Made by a program: the position numbers and the translations under genes
In this document: positions 52,709 to 61,843 of the stretch, in pieces
Layout of the letters: each line of letters starts with the position of its first letter
Numbering within the stretch: position 1 is the stretch's first letter
Assembly (NCBI RefSeq): GCF_000714815.1
Contig: NZ_JMIH01000010.1
Span: forward strand, 45,136 to 109,135
DNA: 64,000 bases
DNA from: Anditalea andensis
Lineage (GTDB): Bacteria; Bacteroidota; Bacteroidia; Cytophagales; Cyclobacteriaceae
Reading direction: 5' to 3'
The notes under the pieces: generated by a model
What the model saw: only the letters and a program-made list of their open reading frames with translations
Database searches by the model: none
What the model was told of the DNA's origin: nothing

Positions 52709-53623
52709 ATGAAACCATACACCATACCATCCATTCGGGAACTGCATCAGCTTTTAGAATTATCACCTCCCAAACATCCATTGGTTAGTGTGATCGATTT
52801 TACTTCCATCAAATGTTTTGATGATCAAAAGTTAGAGGCAGTGACCTATGGTTTTTATTGTATTGCCCTAAAAAAGAATTTTAAGGCTAAAATGCGCTAT
52901 GGCCAACAACATTATGATTTTGATATAGGGGTAATGAGTTTTTTTGCCCCCCATCAGGTAGTGATTACAGAAATCAGGGACGATTGGGAACTAGAAGGAC
53001 ATTGGTTGGTCATCCATCCTGATTTTTTGCATGGGTTTCCTTTATTGAAGGAAATCCGGAAATTTGGATTCTTTTACTATGCAGTCAATGAAGCCCTGCT
53101 TCTTTCAGAAGAGGAAGACCATACCATCACCCAACTTTTACTGGATATTTCAGAGGAAAGCCAGCGGCCGGTTGACCCATTTTCACAAACTATCGTGATC
53201 AGCCAGATAGAGCTGCTGCTGAATTATTGTAACCGCTTTTATAACCGTCAGTTTCTAACCCGTAAGCAGGCCAATAGTAGTTTGGTTTCCAACTTCGAAA
53301 CACTATTGGAAGCATATTTCAACAGTGACCTGCCTGCAACAGAAGGTATTCCCGGGGTTGGCTATTTTGCCGGGAAAATGAATCTTTCCCGGAACTACTT
53401 AAGCGATATGTTAAGAAACGCTACCGGACAAAGTGCGCAGCATCATATACAACAGCGGTTGATTGAAAGAGCCATAGCGTTACTTTCCACTTCTGAATTG
53501 AATGTATCGGAAATAGCCTATCAATTGGGGTTTGAGTACCCACAATCGTTTAACAAACTATTTAGGAACAAAATGAATGTTTCGCCTTTGGAGTTCAGGG
53601 CTTCGTTTTTACAAATGGATTAG
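52709..53623 (+). CDS. AraC-family transcriptional regulator
   Basis: A 304-residue protein with an N-terminal cupin-like sensor region (about 20-150, FAPHQVVITEIRDDWELEGHW in parts) and a C-terminal AraC-type double HTH (about 205-300: GVGYFAGKMNLSRNYLSDML, then LLSTSELNVSEIAYQLGFEY, PQSFNKLFRNKMNVSP). The layout fits regulators of nearby oxidoreductases; the SDR gene just upstream is a reasonable target. Ligand unknown. Confidence 0.88.
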   Translation: MKPYTIPSIRELHQLLELSPPKHPLVSVIDFTSIKCFDDQKLEAVTYGFYCIALKKNFKAKMRYGQQHYDFDIGVMSFFAPHQVVITEIRDDWELEGHWLVIHPDFLHGFPLLKEIRKFGFFYYAVNEALLLSEEEDHTITQLLLDISEESQRPVDPFSQTIVISQIELLLNYCNRFYNRQFLTRKQANSSLVSNFETLLEAYFNSDLPATEGIPGVGYFAGKMNLSRNYLSDMLRNATGQSAQHHIQQRLIERAIALLSTSELNVSEIAYQLGFEYPQSFNKLFRNKMNVSPLEFRASFLQMD

Positions 53624-54061
53624 CAAGCCGTGCCGGGCAGCTACAGTCTATATAATATCCCCTAATTTCATTAGCAAACTGATTTATGAAAACTTAAATT
53701 GTTTTAATGGCTTCTCCGTTCGCTTTTCCATCATACAGGACGAACATCCCTGTTCCTAATATATTTATATTATTCAGTTATGCCAGCAGACAGGGAATGG
53801 CAGTGAATGATGGGTACAAAGAATGTAGTATTAAAAAAGATAAGCTTGAAGTAATAGCTTTGACCCAATAAGAATCTGAGGTTCTTCCCCAAATGGACTT
53901 AACGACAAATAAAAAAAATTAGATCAAGTTAGAGATGTAGTTAGTGTTGCTGTGTAACGGGGTATAGGTACTCGGACTTTCCGGTGATTCTGCAACCTTC
54001 CCCAATTCTTCAATTGTAATCGATGGAATCCTGAAAGTTGAAGTGTTCCATACCATTTAGG
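53624..54061. other. Intergenic, no gene recognised
   Basis: Between AraC and the convergent cyclase gene. All frames are interrupted; no repeat, hairpin with T-run or gene remnant was identified. Confidence 0.4.
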
Positions 54062-54766
54062 TTATAAGTCAGTTTCCCCAAATACCGCCACAGCCCTTAC
54101 CGGAGAACCGGTGCCTCCCCTAATTTTCAGTGGAAAGCCTATAAACCGAAACCTGCCTCTTCCAATCAAAAGGTGGAGGTTTACCAGATTTTCATAATGG
54201 GTAAATCCCATTTCCCCGCAGATGCGGTGGACGTCCTTGTTGCTTACACCGGATACTCCGGGTGCCATGGTTTCCACTCCGAAAGCCGAAATTTTCTGTT
54301 CGCCGAGAAACCTGACCGCATCAGCGCTCAGTCCGGGGCCATTTGCCCAATCCTTTCCTCCATAAAATTTGCGGTAATGATCGGTATAAAAAAGCACGGT
54401 ATCATTGGGCTTTATTTCTAAACCGTCTTTTTTACAAACCTCTTTGATTTCCGAAGCCCCTATCAGTTCACGGGAAGATTTGTGTGAAAAATCAAGGCAT
54501 ATTCCTTCAGTATAAAACATCGACAGAGGCATGGTATCAATAGACTGTCCGAAGTTCTCCCTTGCCATATGATTAAGCGCATCCACGTGGGTGCCTGTAT
54601 GTTCGCCCATTTCCAACTTATTGACTGCAGGGGAGACAGTGCCAGTGTCTGATAAACCTTCCCATTGCTCATGGGTGGCATGGATACTTACCCTTACCGC
54701 TGGCTGGGTTTTATGTACCGGCATGCAGGAAAAGATTTCCTGGCTGAGATCGATTAATTCTATCAT
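54062..54766 (-). CDS. Cyclase-family (kynurenine formamidase-like) metal hydrolase
   Basis: The start is set at ATG54766 (MIELIDLSQEIFSCMPVHKT); an upstream ATG at 54823 adds an unsupported tail. The 234-residue product has the PF04199 motif GEHTGTHVDALNH (H-x-G-T-H-x-D metal site) and later DTVLFYTDHYRKF, GLSADAVRFLGEQKISAFGV and THYENLVNL. Family members hydrolyse aryl formamides or isatin or act in polyketide cyclisation. Specific substrate unknown. It follows a serine hydrolase gene on the same strand after about 75 bases. Confidence 0.88.
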   Translation of the reverse strand: MIELIDLSQEIFSCMPVHKTQPAVRVSIHATHEQWEGLSDTGTVSPAVNKLEMGEHTGTHVDALNHMARENFGQSIDTMPLSMFYTEGICLDFSHKSSRELIGASEIKEVCKKDGLEIKPNDTVLFYTDHYRKFYGGKDWANGPGLSADAVRFLGEQKISAFGVETMAPGVSGVSNKDVHRICGEMGFTHYENLVNLHLLIGRGRFRFIGFPLKIRGGTGSPVRAVAVFGETDL

Positions 54767-54842
54767 GAATAGTTGAATTGAAAAACTAAAATAGTGTTTT
54801 TTCAAAACGCAAAGTATTATCATGCATTTTGATTTATTTCAC

Positions 54843-55952
54843 CTATTCCTTTACAGCTGGAAGAATAAACTCATTCAGTATTTTGAGCGTCTGCAAATGC
54901 CCGTCAATGCTGCCAAACTGCGTACTGGTAATGACCACAGTAAGATCAAGGTCAGGAATGACGACTACCTTGCTTCCACCATTGCCACTCATATAATAGG
55001 AAAAGTGTTTCACATCCTTTCCCAATTCCTGTTGCCACCATAGGTATCCATAGTCATATTTTTCTCCACGGAACTCACGGACAAATGCCTGGGGTGTGGT
55101 GGATTTTTTAACCCACTCGGAGGAGAGTATTTGCTGGCCATCCCATTTACCGTCATTTTCAAACAGCAGGGCCAACTTTAAAAAATCCCTGCTTTTTAAA
55201 CCCAAACCTCCGCCTGTCATAGGTATGCCCATGGGGGTAATTTGCCATCGAACTTCTCCTATGCCCAAAGGATCGAAAAGGTATTTCCGGGCAAATTCAT
55301 CCACCGGCATCCCGGTACTTCTTTCCAATATTCCACCTAGTAACACTGTACCTGCCGTACAATAGCTAAAACTTCTACCATATGGAGCATCTTCTGGTTT
55401 GGTTGCAAATCCGGCGTAACCTCTGATGGGCAGATCGAGAAAGAACTGAAAATAATCCTCGATCAGGTACATCCTTTCCTCATTGCCTCTGGAAAATTGG
55501 TTGTCGTCATCGCATTCCATCATAGAACTCATCGTCAACAAGTCTTCAATAGTAATTTCATCTTTTCTTGGATCGGGATTTTGAAAGGGTCTTTTATCGT
55601 CAAAATACTGTGTGACGGATTCCTTTTCGGATGGGATAAAGCCCATGTCAATGGCCAAGCCTATCAGGATGCCTGTGATGCTTTTGGTAGAGGATCGGGT
55701 ATCGTGATAGGAGTCTGCTGAATATCCATTGTAATACCTTTCAAACAGTAGCTGTCCCTCCCTGGCTAGAAGTACACTGTTGATATTGGAAAATTCCTGT
55801 CCGCGTATGGCACTATCCAGTGCTTCAAGTTTTTCTAAGGAAATGTGGTCACCGATTTTTTCTTCAGATAGGATCATATTGGTCTGAGCCACTCCTGAGA
55901 AGGTAAGGTGTAGGAAGACTGTACAAAATAGGGCTGTTGCTGTTTTCATCAA
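54843..55952 (-). CDS. Serine hydrolase, class C beta-lactamase-like fold, exported
   Basis: A 369-residue protein with signal peptide (ending FSGVAQ) and the SxxK motif as SSTK (Ser87, Lys90) in DTRSSTKSITG. A Tyr-x-x motif appears as YCTAGTVLLGGILE and a C-terminal YYMSGNGGSKVVVIP supplies the third box. This fold covers esterases, D-aminopeptidases and penicillin-binding-like proteins as well as beta-lactamases; hydrolysis of beta-lactams is not implied. It is upstream of the cyclase-family gene and downstream of a same-strand AraC gene (59-base gap), so the three may be one unit. Confidence 0.87.
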   Translation of the reverse strand: MMKTATALFCTVFLHLTFSGVAQTNMILSEEKIGDHISLEKLEALDSAIRGQEFSNINSVLLAREGQLLFERYYNGYSADSYHDTRSSTKSITGILIGLAIDMGFIPSEKESVTQYFDDKRPFQNPDPRKDEITIEDLLTMSSMMECDDDNQFSRGNEERMYLIEDYFQFFLDLPIRGYAGFATKPEDAPYGRSFSYCTAGTVLLGGILERSTGMPVDEFARKYLFDPLGIGEVRWQITPMGIPMTGGGLGLKSRDFLKLALLFENDGKWDGQQILSSEWVKKSTTPQAFVREFRGEKYDYGYLWWQQELGKDVKHFSYYMSGNGGSKVVVIPDLDLTVVITSTQFGSIDGHLQTLKILNEFILPAVKE

Positions 55953-56011
55953 GATTAATTATATGTTTCATGCAAAATTAGCTTAAAGGTCCAAGGCAAA
56001 ATTGAACAGGA

Positions 56012-56821
56012 TTAACATCGCCTTATTATTTTGCGGAAGGTGGCGGGGGGAAGACCCATCAACTGTTTGAAGCACCGGTTATAATGACTTTGGTCCGAAA
56101 AACCGCATTGATGGGCAATCTCGGTTAGGGTCATGTCGTGGCGGCTGAACATGGACAGGGATTTTTCCACTTTGATTTTGCGGATATACTCACCCAAAGT
56201 ACAATTGAAGTATTTGGAAAAATCCCGTGAAAGATGAACGGGATGAAGGTTGAGTTCCTGTGCTATATCTCGTAAAGAAAAAGGTTCGTGATAGGAGTCG
56301 TAAATAATTTCCCTGACTTTGGGTACCCAAAGAGGGTTTCGATCCCGCGTTCCGGTGCGAGAGGTCAGGAGTGAGAGGGTCTTCAGTAAAAGGGCTTCAG
56401 TGGCCGGCTTCAACAGGTCATCCTGTATTTTGGCTTCCCGGTAGATCTGGTAGAATAGTAATTTAATACTAGGGTCCTCGATGGACATACTGCCTTCAGG
56501 GCTGGATTGGGAGGGAAATATTTCCTCCATCCATTCTTTATGGATTTCAAGATGAAACCCACGGGTATATCCTGGGGGCTTGACGTTGTAATGGGCTTCC
56601 TGCCAGTGATGGAAAAGCAGCGTACCTTCCTCACAGTTGAAACTTTCACGTTTGTTGCATTCCAACACTTTTCCAGCAATAATGAAGGTAAAATAAGCAT
56701 TCTCATGAAAATGCCATTCAGTGCGGGGGATCGTATATTCCGTATCTGTAAGCACCAAGCCGTCCAAGTGATGGGTTTGATCGGTATTTCCGTAAAAATT
56801 GCCTGTCTTTAGCTCTTTCAT
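56012..56821 (-). CDS. AraC-family transcriptional regulator with cupin sensor
   Basis: A 269-residue regulator. The N-terminal cupin-like domain (about 30-130) includes TEWHFHENAYFTFIIAGKV and the C-terminal AraC HTH pair (about 170-265) includes SLRDIAQELNLHPVHLSRDF and LTEIAHQCGFSDQSHYNRCF. It is read in the same direction as the serine hydrolase and cyclase genes and is probably their regulator. Confidence 0.9.
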   Translation of the reverse strand: MKELKTGNFYGNTDQTHHLDGLVLTDTEYTIPRTEWHFHENAYFTFIIAGKVLECNKRESFNCEEGTLLFHHWQEAHYNVKPPGYTRGFHLEIHKEWMEEIFPSQSSPEGSMSIEDPSIKLLFYQIYREAKIQDDLLKPATEALLLKTLSLLTSRTGTRDRNPLWVPKVREIIYDSYHEPFSLRDIAQELNLHPVHLSRDFSKYFNCTLGEYIRKIKVEKSLSMFSRHDMTLTEIAHQCGFSDQSHYNRCFKQLMGLPPATFRKIIRRC

Positions 56822-57375
56822 ACCAATCTATTGAGGTCCTTCAAATGATTCTCTTCCAAAAATAAGCACCAAAACAAATGCATTTCTCTATCAACATTTA
56901 ACAAGTTCATTTTAAATAATCTATTGAAAAAGATTTTCATTGACGTTTTACCAAGATTGGACCAAAGACGAAAAAATGACATAAGGGGCAATGGACACAG
57001 GTTTAGTATAAATTAAGTGTTCAAAAAGGAACAAATGAGTGCTAAAACGTTCAGTATATCGGAAGTAAACTGTCAAGATTTTCAGCCTATGAAAAATTTA
57101 TGGTGCAAAATCAAGCTATTTTGTGGCTGTGACCATTTCCCATTCAAATACTGTGAGAAAAATAAATCAAATCCACCATAACCTCCCTCCCTATCTGACT
57201 GCATGATTAGCGCTTTCCCATAAAAGCGGGACAGGCTGTATAAAATGCAACAGCCTTCGTAAATACCTATAAGATGAGAGATTCATATAAATAATCTAGA
57301 GATTCACTAAAGGTCTTGTGCGGGATTTCAGGGTGAAAAAGACAATGTATGATGGGAACACCTGTTCGTACTTTT
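56822..57375. other. Intergenic with a partial repeat
   Basis: About 550 bases between two minus-strand regulator genes. It includes the partial repeat copy at 57214-57237. No reading frame longer than a few tens of codons and no gene remnant was recognised. It must contain the AraC promoter. Confidence 0.4.
57214..57237 (-). repeat. Dispersed hairpin repeat, partial copy C
   Basis: On the minus strand it reads AGCCTGTCCCGCTTTTATGG then GAAA, matching the palindromic tail of copies A and B but lacking the GGGGTA half. Confidence 0.4.
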
Positions 57376-57732
57376 CTATTTTAATTCTTTGTGTTTTTCC
57401 CCCCATTTTTCCAGTTCGATGATTATTGGTTTAAGTTCATATCCAATAGCTGTTAATTCGTATTCAACCCGTGGCGGAACTTCTGCATAAATTTTTCGGG
57501 TTAGTACTTTGTTTTTTTCCAATTTCCTAAGCTGTAACGTAAGCATTCTTTCTGTGATGTTTGGTAGAAGTTTTTTCAGTTCTCCAAATCGTAATTTGCC
57601 ATTTAATAAGGAATAGCAAATCGGAAGCGACCATTGACCTCCAATGATATTGGCAGTATAAACTTCTGAACATTCGTTCGATAATACTTTTTTATTGGCA
57701 AAGTTCGTCGATGTTACTTTTGTATTTGACAT
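57376..57732 (-). CDS. HxlR-family transcriptional regulator
   Basis: A 118-residue winged-helix protein: IIGGQWSLPICYSLLNGKLR, FGELKKLLPNITERMLTLQL and RVEYELTAIGYELKPIIIEL. Cys21 lies in the N-terminal arm (LSNECSEVY), where HypR-like relatives sense quinones or hypochlorite. It is divergent from the quinone oxidoreductase gene (about 96 bases between starts), the classic HxlR arrangement, and should repress it. Confidence 0.9.
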   Translation of the reverse strand: MSNTKVTSTNFANKKVLSNECSEVYTANIIGGQWSLPICYSLLNGKLRFGELKKLLPNITERMLTLQLRKLEKNKVLTRKIYAEVPPRVEYELTAIGYELKPIIIELEKWGEKHKELK

Positions 57733-57746
57733 TACTTACATTTTTG

Positions 57747-57803
57747 TTAGTACCCTACAATTGGTAGCTAATTTACTAAATTGAATATAGAATTATAGCT
57801 TTG
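57747..57803. promoter_or_regulatory. Operator and promoter between HxlR and quinone oxidoreductase genes
   Basis: TTAGTACC (57747-57754) and GGTAGCTAA (57763-57771) form an imperfect inverted repeat that HxlR could bind. TTTA (57772-57775), 20 bases, then TAGCTTTG (57796-57803) matches a Bacteroidota -33/-7 promoter facing the oxidoreductase. Confidence 0.45.
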
Positions 57804-57828
57804 CAGGTATAAATCAAATATTAAATTG

Positions 57829-58359
57829 ATGAAAACATTAGTAATTATAACTCATCCAAATATGGAAGGTTCAGTAGTGAATAGAAGATGGATGGAGGAA
57901 TTAAAAAAATATCCTGAAGACTTTGAAATTCATCAACTATATAAAGCTTATCCTGATGAAAAAATAAACGTATTGGCAGAACAAAGACTAATGGAAAATT
58001 TCGAAAAAGTAGTTTTTCAATTTCCTGTATATTGGTATAGTTCCCCTCCGCTTTTAAAAAAATGGTTTGATGAAGTGTTGATTTATGGATGGGCTTTTGG
58101 TAGTAAAAGTGGGTATAGGTTAGAAAATAAAAAGATAAGCATAGCTGTCAGTCTAGGATCAGGCAAAGATGAGTATACGTTAGAAGGCCATTACGGACAT
58201 ACAATAGACGACTTATTAGTCCCCTTTAAACTCACCTTTAATTATGTAAAAGCTGATTACAGACCATTCTTTGCGGCTTATGGAATAGATTTACATACAT
58301 CAAATAATAGGATTGAAGAAAGTATCCAAAATTATTTGGACTTTTTGAAATCTTTTTAA
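57829..58359 (+). CDS. NAD(P)H-dependent quinone oxidoreductase, flavodoxin-like fold (KefF/MdaB type)
   Basis: The ATG at 57829 is preferred over a TTG one codon earlier. The 176-residue protein has the flavodoxin_2 pattern: THPNMEGSVVNRRWMEEL (FMN loop), FQFPVYWYSSPPLLKKWFDE with VLIYGWAFG, and VSLGSGKDEYTLEGHYGHTI. It probably reduces quinones by two electrons and protects against electrophiles. It is controlled by the divergent HxlR gene. Confidence 0.88.
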   Translation: MKTLVIITHPNMEGSVVNRRWMEELKKYPEDFEIHQLYKAYPDEKINVLAEQRLMENFEKVVFQFPVYWYSSPPLLKKWFDEVLIYGWAFGSKSGYRLENKKISIAVSLGSGKDEYTLEGHYGHTIDDLLVPFKLTFNYVKADYRPFFAAYGIDLHTSNNRIEESIQNYLDFLKSF

Positions 58360-58698
58360 TGTGATAATTGGTATAATAGAATATCGGCAAGTGAGTGTTT
58401 GATATTTAAAAGTAAGCCCAATTGGATGTATACCTTTATGCCAACTTTGAAAACATTTAATAGCAATAAAATAATTTGGTATTGTAGAAATCGGCATGCT
58501 AATTTTCCATTCAGATAGAGGTGTTCAATATGACTGTAATGATCTTAAGATCTTCATATTCCCCAAGATCTTCATACTCTAATCTGAAAGGTTGTAATAC
58601 ATTAATATTAGAAATAAATCCAATTACCCCACCACTCTTACCCCCCCGCTAAAATCCTTATCAATTTGATTCGATCAGAGAACAAAAACTGACGCATT
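58360..58698. other. Intergenic, no gene recognised
   Basis: An AT-rich gap of 339 bases between the oxidoreductase and a decayed HTH gene. Near 58640 is a run of CACC/CCCC. Nothing else stands out. Confidence 0.4.
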
Positions 58699-58876
58699 AT
58701 GAACAACTTGATCTTTGCTCAAATCGATAGGCGGGAACTTATCAATGAGATAGCCGAAAAGGTGGTTCCTGGCTCACCCCAACCTTGATCCTCCCCAAGC
58801 AGATGATGAATTGATTGAGGTCCTCGAAGCTCTTGGACAGATCCAGGACTACCATTAATAACTGGAGAATGTATGC
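58699..58876 (+). pseudogene. Decayed HTH_17-type DNA-binding protein
   Basis: ATG58699 opens MNNLIFAQIDRRELINEIAE then KVVPGSPQP and a stop. Further on another frame gives DELIEV and a third gives SSKLLDRSRTTINNWR, the recognition part of an excisionase-like helix-turn-helix. This order (N-terminal MxNLIxxQIxxxEL, then KLLxxSRTTIxNWR) is that of small HTH_17 proteins of Bacteroidota mobile regions. At least two frameshifts and the convergent neighbour cutting its end show it is broken. Confidence 0.55.
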
Positions 58877-59605
58877 CTATACCACTTCTGCCACATTGTA
58901 TTTCTTTTTAGCTGCCGGGAAGGGTATGCCTGCGACAATCTTGAAGAATTCCAGGCCGACCACAAACAACTGTTGCCTATGGCTGGGAGGGTCAAAGACC
59001 AAGCTGAACGAGAGGTCTGTGGATGGAAGTTCCATGGGGAGGTAATCTGTCTCCATCTGGACCATGTCCATCTCTTGAGCTGTAAAATCAATGGCCAGTC
59101 TCTGAGCAAACAGCCTGAAATGAGTGGTATTCGATGGGGCCTTAAAATGCTCCGGAATGCAATCGGGCAGATGGAAGATAAGTCTGTCTTGGTGTTTTTC
59201 GACCCAATAATAGTTGTTCAGCGCTCCCTGCAGTGTCCTGGCACTGTTTAGCTTTAGGCCTTTCATGACTTCCAGGTCGGCGGCGGCCAGTGTCCTGTTG
59301 CCCCGGGTATGATCAGGGTCTGTCTGCAGCGCACGGATGGCCAGTGCCTGGAGACGTGGGTGGAAGCCGGGGTCTGCGGCCCGCAACACGGAATTCCTGA
59401 ATCCGTTTTTCAGGAACCGGGTAGCAGTTGCTGCCGAACCGAATTCTTGATTGTTTTCCCGGGTCCTGATAAAGTTTGGATCTGTCCTGATACGCTCTTT
59501 GCTTACGCCCCCTTTTTCCCTTGCCCGGTAGCCTTCCCGGGTCTTGTAAAAGGAGATGTTGCCTATTTTTCCGGTCAGGGTGATAATGCTGCTTTGTATG
59601 GCCAT
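58877..59605 (-). CDS. Bacteroidota-specific protein of unknown function
   Basis: A 242-residue protein starting with the distinctive pattern LTGKIGNISFYKTREGYRAR, EKGGVSKERI, DPNFIRTRENNQEFGSAATA. I remember this signature from small accessory proteins in many Bacteroidota genomes, but no function is known to me. No signal peptide or membrane segment. The coding DNA is GC-rich compared with the neighbours. It lies 24 bases after the DUF6266 gene on the same strand, so they form a pair. Confidence 0.7.
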   Translation of the reverse strand: MAIQSSIITLTGKIGNISFYKTREGYRAREKGGVSKERIRTDPNFIRTRENNQEFGSAATATRFLKNGFRNSVLRAADPGFHPRLQALAIRALQTDPDHTRGNRTLAAADLEVMKGLKLNSARTLQGALNNYYWVEKHQDRLIFHLPDCIPEHFKAPSNTTHFRLFAQRLAIDFTAQEMDMVQMETDYLPMELPSTDLSFSLVFDPPSHRQQLFVVGLEFFKIVAGIPFPAAKKKYNVAEVV

Positions 59606-59629
59606 AGGTACTGTTGTCTAGATGTATTA

Positions 59630-60271
59630 TCAGATCAATCCAAGATATGTACTGTCTGATACCTGATGATTCTGATTTACAGGGTTTTTAAAAGTAAAAA
59701 AGGCATAGACGTGGAGATTGCCCAGGTGTTTTTCGGCATAGGGGACATGGAATTCCTGTTGGCCGGCAGACCGGGGATTCCCTTCTGCCATGAAGAAAGC
59801 CTTTTGGTGTAGGACATCATAGAGCAAGAGGCTTACCCTGTCCCTTCCGGCGGCATTGCCTGTTCCGGTATTGTTGTCCCATTGCACCAATACGTGCTGA
59901 CCATCCGACCGGTCCACCTTTCCGTTTTCCATTCCCGTCAGGCTGCCCGCACTTATCTGGACGAGGGCGGGGTCCGGTTCCGGCAGTCCATCCCGAAAGG
60001 CTTTTTTGAGCAGCAGGCCCAGTCCCACCTTGGCAGGGGAGCGCATGCCCTTCCTGTAATTGATAAAGCCCAAATTAAATGCTTCCCTGAGTGGCCCGGC
60101 AAACCGGTTGGCCACCTTAAATTTACTCCAGCCTGCCAGTTGGAGTTCAGAAGGCTTGGAATGGTCGGGACGAACATATTGCCTGACATAGGTGATCCCC
60201 TCTACGGAGTAATAAACGTTTGGACCCTTTTTGCCTTTGAGTCCCTGCTCAGAAATGGATGCTATTGCCAT
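59630..60271 (-). CDS. DUF6266 family protein
   Basis: A 213-residue protein with the DUF6266 layout: an N-terminal GLKGKKGPNVYYSVEGITYV, then PSELQLAGWSKFKVANRFAG, PLREAFNLGF, and later VQWDNNTGTGNAAGRDRVSL with the LLLYD strand and a SAGQQEFHVP tail. The family occurs in Bacteroidota, often near mobile elements; function unknown. GC-rich like its partner gene downstream, which suggests both arrived together. Confidence 0.75.
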   Translation of the reverse strand: MAIASISEQGLKGKKGPNVYYSVEGITYVRQYVRPDHSKPSELQLAGWSKFKVANRFAGPLREAFNLGFINYRKGMRSPAKVGLGLLLKKAFRDGLPEPDPALVQISAGSLTGMENGKVDRSDGQHVLVQWDNNTGTGNAAGRDRVSLLLYDVLHQKAFFMAEGNPRSAGQQEFHVPYAEKHLGNLHVYAFFTFKNPVNQNHQVSDSTYLGLI

Positions 60272-60797
60272 AACGATGCCTTGGTTAAAAATTTTTAAAA
60301 AAGCAATCTCCTCAGTAGCCCTTTGGAGATTAAAAGATAGGTAAACAATCCCTCCGCCAGCTATTCCTTATAAAGGAACTTTATTAGGATTATACGGTAT
60401 AATGTAGTTATTAAAACAATTTAAACCAAACATTTAAACTTATTTATTCTTGATTATCTGTTTGTTGCTCTGTTTACGCTTTATTACCCGCTCCGTTAAT
60501 TGTCGGAGTGGGTACGGAGAGAAACTGGAGTGGTAACGGACAGGAAATGGAGTAAACTTGAATATAAGTAAAATAGGGAATAAAATATTTGCTCTTTATC
60601 CTGTTGGGGCCATGGTGTACAGTTTATATTCTATGAAATCTTAAAGGGATGGAAAAGGGTCATGGAATTCCTTTTAGCAGAAGAGTGGTAAGAACAGCGT
60701 TTTCTTTGCTTAATTAAGTATTTAGAAATAAATTTGAAAAAGACATTCACTTAGATTTATGGTGAAAACACAATTTATTTGATTCAAGTAATACTTT
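60272..60797. other. Intergenic with a strong hairpin
   Basis: TACCCGCTCCG (60485-60495) and CGGAGTGGGTA (60504-60514) form an 11-base stem with one G-T pair and an 8-base loop, in otherwise AT-rich DNA. It could be a terminator or a repeat element. No gene was recognised in the gap. Confidence 0.45.
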
Positions 60798-61676
60798 ATG
60801 CCTGACACAATTCCTAAGTTTGCCATTGCCGAACTACTGACGGATCCTATGTCTCAGGCTCCTTTGATAGACTATCACCTAATGGTGAGTCCGCCAGGCC
60901 GGCAATTAACTAATATTCCCTACCGCACCACGTTCTACGCCGTGGGCCTATGCCGGGCGGGCACCGTGGTGTTAAAAGCAAACCGGGATCACTACCAAGT
61001 GGCACCTGGCACCCTAATACTTCTGGGGCCAGAAGTGTTACGCCACTGGCAGCAGCAGTCGGCCGACTATCACACTGAAGCCATGTTTTTTACCGAAACC
61101 TTTTTCTCAGCGCCTTATACGGATCCGACGCGATTAAGGCAACTTCCCTTTTTTCATGCCCAAGCCACGCGGGTTATGCCTCTATCATCCACTGAAACTG
61201 CCCAGGTAGGCCAATAGCTGGAGCAGGTCCGGCAAACCCTTAAGCGGCCAAGCCACTACCAGGCCGACATTGTGCGCAGCTATGTCGCCATCCTACTGCT
61301 CATAGCCGCTGACAGTTACGGACGCATGACACCGACAATAGCCCCGACCCGCCGGGTGGACTTGGTGGCACGTTTCCAGCAGCTAGTAGCGCAGCCTGAC
61401 CCGAATCGTCGCCGAGTAGCCGACTACGCTGGTTTGCTTTTCGTTACCGGTAAATATTTGAGCGAAACTTTGAAAGCGGAAACCGGGAGGACGGCAGGGG
61501 AATGGATTGACAGCCAAATGTTACGTGAAGCTCGCCACCTGCTTTGGCAGACCGATCGCAGCATTATGCAGGTAGCCGAAGAATTGGGCTTCAGCGATGC
61601 GTCAGCCTTCGGTAAATTCTTTCGGCGTCAGACTGGACAGACCCCGCTAGCCTATAAACAGCAGAGGCCCTTGTAA
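60798..61676 (+). pseudogene. AraC-family regulator interrupted by an in-frame amber stop
   Basis: One frame covers the whole stretch except for TAG at 61215-61217. The first part (139 codons) is an AraC N-terminal cupin-like region (GTVVLKANRDHYQVAPGTLI); the second, in the same frame, reads LEQVRQTLKRPSHYQADIVR and ends in the AraC HTH (GLLFVTGKYLSETLKAETGR, SIMQVAEELGFSDASAFGKF). The stop probably replaced a Gln codon (CAG to TAG). Codon use is clearly GC-richer than most of the window, Hymenobacter-like, suggesting transfer. If the stop is a sequencing error it is a normal 292-residue regulator. Confidence 0.75.
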
Positions 61677-61734
61677 ATCAATATTCGATAAATAGGTAGT
61701 ATAGACAGCCGTGTGCGCTGCCCTGGAACCCATT

Positions 61735-61759
61735 GCGCACCTAGTTAAGCTAGGTGCGC
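61735..61759. terminator. Hairpin between AraC and the NTF2-VOC gene
   Basis: GCGCACCTAG (61735-61744) and CTAGGTGCGC (61750-61759) form a perfect 10-base stem around TTAAG, about 60 bases after the AraC stop. It has no T-run; between convergent genes it may act in both directions. Confidence 0.55.
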
Positions 61760-61843
61760 GAAGAAGTCGTGGACAAAATGAGCGGCAAGGGAGTTGAAAT
61801 ATTACTCCTTAAACAGTTAGTGAGGTAGTGCTTATTAGATGGA

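Noticed and set aside
52509..52781. Minus-strand open frame of 90 codons between the SDR and AraC genes
   Set aside because: It runs across the SDR terminator hairpin and a dispersed repeat and into the AraC gene, and shows no domain-like pattern.
54843..55952. Beta-lactam resistance gene
   Set aside because: The SxxK serine hydrolase fold covers many esterases and peptidases; nothing specific to beta-lactamases was seen.
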